A stretch of DNA of 14,328 nucleotides, from the NCBI GenBank assembly GCA_003024985.2, contig PXIH01S0015994.1; one strand, 5' to 3'. This stretch comes from Euperipatoides rowelli. Lineage: Eukaryota > Onychophora > Udeonychophora > Euonychophora > Peripatopsidae. Both the position numbers and the translations under genes were made by a program. How positions within the stretch are numbered: the stretch's first letter is position 1; each line of letters begins with the position of its first letter. This document shows positions 10,086 through 14,328 of this stretch, in pieces. Below the pieces are notes generated by a model. The model was given only the letters and a program-made list of their open reading frames with translations. It ran no database searches and was not told where the DNA came from.

Positions 10086-10790
10086 GTTTCAACAGTATAT
10101 TAGTTATAAATTTTATAACCTAGCCAGCCATTTCAGAATAATACAAAGGGATTGAAAACATTTAGGCCTATGTACAAATAAATTTTGTTTTGTTCTCTTG
10201 TATGAGAGCATCTAGAAGTCGTTACATAATGAGTGCGATAGACTAGTTGTATTAACCTAATTAAATCATTTGCACTTCTGTAATAATCTTTTCTTTAATT
10301 CTGAAATTGATAACATCAGGATGAGATACTGAGATTTTATTGTAAAGCATCAGCACATTGATCATAATGATTCATTAGCAGATTTGATTATTACCGAAAC
10401 CCTAGATATTCCAATTCTTTTGGCGGGGTTTTTTATATATATTTTTTTAGTTGTGCTCAAAATGGAAGTTTGTCATTGTCCGCTATTTAGTAAATATGTG
10501 GTTGCAAGTGATTTTCAGACTTGCAGTATACTGGTGAAATGATTTTCCTCATACAATAACTTGAGAAAAGGAAAGGGTTTAACTAGCCTTACATTAGCTT
10601 CTAACTTCATGTATACCACAAGGATGTTTTATAGAAAGTGGGCTAGAAGATAGGCTATTGCACATTTTGATAATTGTAAATACAGTATATAAAAAAATTA
10701 TGACTTAGGTATTTAAATAAAGCTTTGTTATTTGCACTGATTTTTTTATTGTAATTCAATATAATTTGGTCTCTTAATTTAGCAAAAAAA

Positions 10791-10809
10791 TTTTTTTTTT
10801 TTTTTTTTT
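10791..10809 (+). repeat. A7-T19 homopolymer junction
   Basis: Seven A residues (10784-10790) run straight into nineteen T residues. The sequence could come from slippage or from a minus-strand poly(A) tail; no retroposon body was recognised beside it. Confidence 0.85.
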
Positions 10810-11015
10810 AAAGTGTAAATTTGCTAATTTGGCACCATTAAAATCTAAGAACATTAATATGCATCAATCTCTATTTACTGGAGAAATCTTCCCCTTTTTT
10901 CCCATTGCTTGCTTTGTTTCCTGTCTGCAATATACTGTATATTTACAAAATATGGCCCAAACTGAGTATTATTTTGATCCTTCTGATTTAATTCACATAG
11001 ATTTTTTTATTGCAG

Positions 11016-11154
11016 CTCATTAACTGGATCCCTTGTCCATCAATCTTATCACAATTGCAACTTGATGCTATTATTTTTTTTTGCTGTTTCATACTATACC
11101 ACCTCAGTTCCATTCATTGAGAATTTAGGTTTAAGGGTCATTCCATGTCAATAA
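11016..11154 (+). CDS. Possible alternative last exon (weak)
   Basis: ATTTTTTTATTGCAG at 11001-11015 is a good acceptor. In the phase used by the other exons, one base completes a codon and 45 codons stay open to a TAA at 11152-11154. That stop overlaps the poly(A) signal AATAAA at 11150-11155. The predicted tail begins SLTGSLVHQSYHNC and then turns hydrophobic where a T-run is translated, which looks less like real protein. No RGR motif is present. A chance open frame helped by T-rich sequence is a serious alternative. Confidence 0.2.
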
Positions 11155-12346
11155 ATTTGGAACCTTGGTCTAACGATGCATGTTTTTAGGCATGTTAATT
11201 TATTTTTATTGATTGTATGAAGATTCTGAATTTTTTAATATTTGACTCTTAACTTTGAATTTACACCGTACATGATAGAGATTTTAAATATGGCTTATTT
11301 TAAAACTATTAAACAGATCTTTAAATTTACTACGTATGATGTAGGTTATATAGCATTTTGAAAAAAAAATAGTGATCAGTGTGGCGATTGCCATTTGAAG
11401 GACATTTTAAATTTAAAACATTTTTTTTTTTAATTTTTGTATTTTTAAAAATCCTGCTTATTTTAACACTTTTTGGCTAGTTCTCACCAAATTTTAGACT
11501 GGAGAAACTCATTGGGTTCATAGGCATCCTTATAATAAGCCTACTGTATAATGTGTTATGAATTACCTGACCACTTAACTTCTATAATTTAGAATGGCAT
11601 TGCTAATAAGAGCACACGATTCAAAATGAAAGGAACATTAATTTGAAAATAAAATTTTTCATTCAGATATGGTATCATTTTGATTATTTTACAGTTTTAA
11701 AGTCTAAGTTAATTATTTATAATTAACGTACTGTAAGTAGCCAATTTTGCTTTTATTTGTTTTATAAGTCATACAAATCTACAAACAAACAAAAAATGTT
11801 AAATATTTTATCACTCTCATCACAGTTATTATTATCTATAAAAGATAAAAATACTTCAGTTTTTAATAGCTTGCCTCACTGTGTCTTCCTGTTTAAACAA
11901 AAATTGTTTGATTTTGAGAAAATCTTTAGAGTTTGATTTTAAAATATGCAGTAGGTTTATTCATACTGTATGTGGCTAGATTATTTATTTATTAGCCAGC
12001 TGATAAACCAGTGTTGAGATTTTCTTGAAAATTTAGTTTGAGTAAATAATTTAAAATTATTTCTTAGGTATCAAGCAAAATTTTCATAGACAATTCTTTT
12101 GATTTTTTTCATAAAATTTACGGAAATCCTCCTTTCTTACAATTTTACTATAATCAGTAATTGTTTTATGAAAGATCAAAAACAAAAGAAATGTATACTG
12201 TAATTTGTGAGACAATGCTGCTTTCTATCTTCTATAAAGAATAAAAACATTGTTATTTTTTAATTTTAACATTGGATTTTAATTGTAATCGTTGTAAGTA
12301 GATTTGTGAATTGATTTTACGACATGCCGTACATGTAAGGATTTCA

Positions 12347-12347
12347 N
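12347..12347. other. Ambiguous base (N)
   Basis: A single unresolved base inside the second putative intron. Unlike the N at 2360 it does not border a visible repeat. Confidence 0.9.
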
Positions 12348-12601
12348 TTGACATTTAGCATCTGGCTAGTGTGGAAATTTTTTAGTCATCTATAGTTATA
12401 AATACTGTGGTTTAAGTAAGTACAAATTGAAAACAGTATTCATTAGCTACACAACCTGAGTGCTGTTTTGATTATTATTATTGCTCAATAAATTTTAATC
12501 AGCTTAATCAACAGGTAACGGCATAAAGTTAAGATTTATAAAAATAAGTGTTTTTAAGTCATCAAATCTTTAAAATATAATGTAATTTTCTTGTCTTTCA
12601 G

Positions 12602-12656
12602 AATCGAAAGAGGTAGAAAGTGGGCTAATTATACAGTACATTATGATCTTTTATAA
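12602..12656 (+). CDS. Candidate last coding exon, or 11-bp microexon, with a third RGR motif
   Basis: TTTTCTTGTCTTTCAG ending at 12601 is the strongest acceptor in the window. The first base completes the split codon left by either upstream exon (CG+A or AG+A, both Arg). Reading on gives IERGRKWANYTVHYDLL and a TAA at 12654-12656. A poly(A) signal AATAAA lies about 190 bp further on at 12848-12853, so this can serve as a terminal exon. Alternatively, AAAGAG|GTAGAAAG could be a donor at 12613, giving an 11-bp microexon (12602-12612) that ends in a different phase and needs an exon beyond it. RGRK echoes the RGR motifs of the two exons upstream. The protein family is not recognised. Confidence 0.4.
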
Positions 12657-13726
12657 ATTTCTCACATGTTGTAAAGCATCAAAAATTGAATATCAACTTG
12701 TAAAAAAAAAAATAATGGCATTATTACATTATACAACCATAATGATCAATCCTTCATTCAAGCTTTGTCTTAGTTTACTTCCCCCAAAATATTCCTCTAG
12801 CTTTGGCTGGCCATACATTTTCTTTATTTTACAAAATATTCCCTAAAAATAAAGAGGCAAGAGGATAGACTATGATCATTAGTGAAATCCTTTTGTTGAA
12901 AAAATTTGCTCTTGTAAATGTTTTTTAAAAAAATGGATTGTTTGTAATTGGCATTGATGGTTCAAGTGAATGTGATTTAAAGCTTTATTCAATTGTGATA
13001 AACTTTATTTTATTTTTTTAATGAACAAAAATCGAAAGTTTAAGTGCAGAAACATTGGTAATTTGTTGATAATTTTCTCAAATATGTTGTAACTGTCAGT
13101 CTGCACACATCTGTTATTGATTTATTTAACAACGATTAATTACTTTATATAATAACATGGAAAATTCATGTTTGCTGTATATACTTTCTAGTGCTGTCTG
13201 CATAGCATTATAGCTTGGCGGAACATCATGCCCTTTTTTTCCTACCATGTCTTCATTTTTAGCGCCATGCTCTTTTTTTAATAATTCTAATAATAAAAGA
13301 ACTAGATGAATAAAATCAACCCAGAAATTTATTTAGCCTACTTTAAAATAGTAGTTTTACAACTTTTAAATCTAGTCATTTTATAAATTAATAGTTTAAA
13401 AAATATTATTTACATTTTAAAAGTTATACATATGATTAAAAATCTATACTGGTTTGAACTTTGTGTTACAGGATCCATTTACATGTTTGTCACTTAATGA
13501 AAATTAAAAAAGAAAAAAAAAAAATTCTCCATATACAGTAGTTTTGCTCACCAAAGAAAAGTATAAGGGCCCTAAATTCTGATGATTCTAATTCAATAAA
13601 CAACTTGAACTTTGGAGTTAATAATAAAGAACCTTGTTATGGAATAAGTATGAGAGAGCATGTTTTTGGAACTTATGCCTCACATGCATTGAATGTTATG
13701 GGACTAATTAATAACAAACAACAGTA
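12657..13726. other. Non-coding A+T-rich DNA, possible 3' untranslated or intron sequence
   Basis: If the exon at 12602 is terminal, the first part would be 3' untranslated sequence. The open frame at 12643-12846 (+) starts inside that exon in another frame and has no recognisable domain. A loose near-repeat (ATCATGCCCTTTTTTT, then GCCATGCTCTTTTTTT about 36 bp later, near 13225-13280) is visible. Nothing else could be supported. Confidence 0.5.
12848..12853 (+). promoter_or_regulatory. Possible poly(A) signal AATAAA
   Basis: AATAAA follows the candidate stop codon at 12654 by about 190 bp. The hexamer is common by chance in DNA this A+T-rich, so it supports a terminal exon only weakly. Confidence 0.2.
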
Positions 13727-13734
13727 TGTATGAT
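13727..13734 (+). repeat. Left target-site duplication of the 166-bp hAT MITE
   Basis: TGTATGAT precedes the left element end and matches TGTTTGAT at 13901-13908 at 7 of 8 positions. Confidence 0.7.
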
Positions 13735-13900
13735 TATTGATGGACTGGGCCTCCCTGGAAATTAATTTCCCGAGAGGCTGTTACATTTTTTTTTTTTTTT
13801 TGTAACATTTAAAAAAACCCCCCCCCCCCTCCCCCTCACATGTATTGTGTGTGGGCCAACATCCCTTCCCGGGCTGATCAAATTTGCCAGTCCATCCCTG
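13735..13900. mobile_element. Short non-autonomous hAT-type transposon (MITE), 166 bp
   Basis: The right end reads inward as CAGGGATGGACTGG, a terminus of the CAGGG type common in animal hAT elements. The left end is TATTGATGGACTGG, matching at 11 of 14 positions including a perfect 10-bp GATGGACTGG; its outermost bases are decayed. The flanking octamers TGTATGAT and TGTTTGAT match at 7 of 8, the size expected for hAT. Inside are a perfect 14-bp palindrome (13757-13770, GGAAATTAATTTCC), a 6-bp stem GTTACA/TGTAAC enclosing the T-run at 13786-13801, and a C12 run at 13818-13829. There is no coding capacity. Its termini differ from those of the 400-bp MITE, so the two belong to different families that need different or broad-specificity transposases. 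Confidence 0.75.
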
Positions 13901-13908
13901 TGTTTGAT
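13901..13908 (+). repeat. Right target-site duplication of the 166-bp hAT MITE
   Basis: TGTTTGAT follows the right element end CCATCCCTG and pairs with TGTATGAT at 13727-13734, differing at one base. Confidence 0.7.
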
Positions 13909-14328
13909 AATGGTTTAATAGTTTAATGGGAATTTTTTTCTTACATTGATTATTTGTTTAAACAATTAATACCGTAGTATTATTGACTGCCTTATTTGTT
14001 AGACTTCTGTTAGAATTAATCAATGAAGAGATTATATATTTAATGGTTCTTTAAAAAAATTATTGGCTAAAAATTAGCATAATAAAATACAATTCTCTTA
14101 TAATAATTATTGACAGACAGTCTAGCTGAAGGTGCTAACTCAATTAAAATCCTTTGATGTTTATATTTTTATACATCTCGCCCACCCCATTAATTTGCAC
14201 TTTCCAGAACTATCCCCTCTCCCATAGAATTTATTAATAAAATATTTTAATAAATCATAAAAATGACCAATTTAAAACTTTCTTAATACATTTTAATAAT
14301 AAATCATTGCGGTCTACTTTGAACAGTA
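13909..14328. other. Non-coding A+T-rich DNA
   Basis: There is no open frame of note, splice-bordered block, RNA gene or repeat that I can support. A pyrimidine-rich patch near 14178-14222 (CGCCCACCCC, then CTATCCCCTCTCCC) is the only departure from the A+T-rich background. Confidence 0.6.

Larger units (their letters stand above)
8684..12601 (+). other. Putative 3.9-kb intron, no firm gene seen
   Basis: It runs from donor GTAATTT to acceptor TTCTTGTCTTTCAG. It is A+T-rich with short runs of T and A and stops in all frames. Exceptions listed separately are a nested inverted repeat near 10018-10085, a T19 run, and a possible alternative last exon at 11016. The open frame at 10829-11023 starts just after the T19 run and has no recognisable protein features. 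Confidence 0.5.

Noticed and set aside
10829-11023. 64-codon + strand open frame
   Set aside because: It begins right after the T19 run and shows no domain, start context or compositional shift.
13473-13540. Acceptor-like TGTGTTACAG followed by a phase-compatible open stretch
   Set aside because: The translation becomes a Lys run from an A-rich tract and ends at a stop with no poly(A) signal close by.
1-14328. Possible tRNA, rRNA, CRISPR or bacterial operon signals
   Set aside because: No cloverleaf with A/B boxes, no regularly spaced repeats and no long coding frames were found on reading both strands.

Overview
The window looks like a stretch of animal nuclear genome, mostly intron and/or intergenic DNA. 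It is very A+T-rich (about three quarters by eye), has no long open reading frame on either strand, and carries long homopolymer runs. The only convincing coding signal is a few short, splice-bordered blocks separated by kilobase introns. Two short non-autonomous hAT-type transposons with target-site duplications also fit a metazoan genome. The frequent short words TACWGTA and TAGGCYTA remind me of marine deuterostomes such as echinoderms, but that is a weak impression and not an identification.

Layout. 1-2970 is non-coding. It holds a G14 run, a diverged ~50-bp repeat in two copies (271 and 2281), a perfect 69-bp direct repeat in two copies (1348 and 2361), an ambiguous base next to the second copy, and a possible LTR end with a primer-binding-like site near 993. 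2971-3123 is the best exon (51 codons, + strand). 3124-8647 reads as a 5.5-kb intron containing a 400-bp hAT-type MITE at 4829-5228. 8648-8683 is a 36-bp exon in matching phase. 8684-12601 reads as a 3.9-kb intron with a nested inverted repeat at 10018-10085 and a possible alternative last exon at 11016-11154. 12602-12656 begins with a strong splice acceptor and is either the last coding exon or an 11-bp microexon. 12657-14328 is non-coding apart from a second hAT-type MITE at 13735-13900.

The exons fit one + strand gene. All three join at the same codon phase (two bases before the junction, one after) and each encodes an RGR motif in a basic, S/T-rich setting: GRGRRKSVKTT, then RRGRQSVKPTT, then ERGRK. 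I do not recognise the protein. The composition suggests a disordered, basic, possibly DNA- or chromatin-binding or kinase-regulated segment of a larger protein, which is inference. No rRNA, tRNA, CRISPR or bacterial signal was seen.
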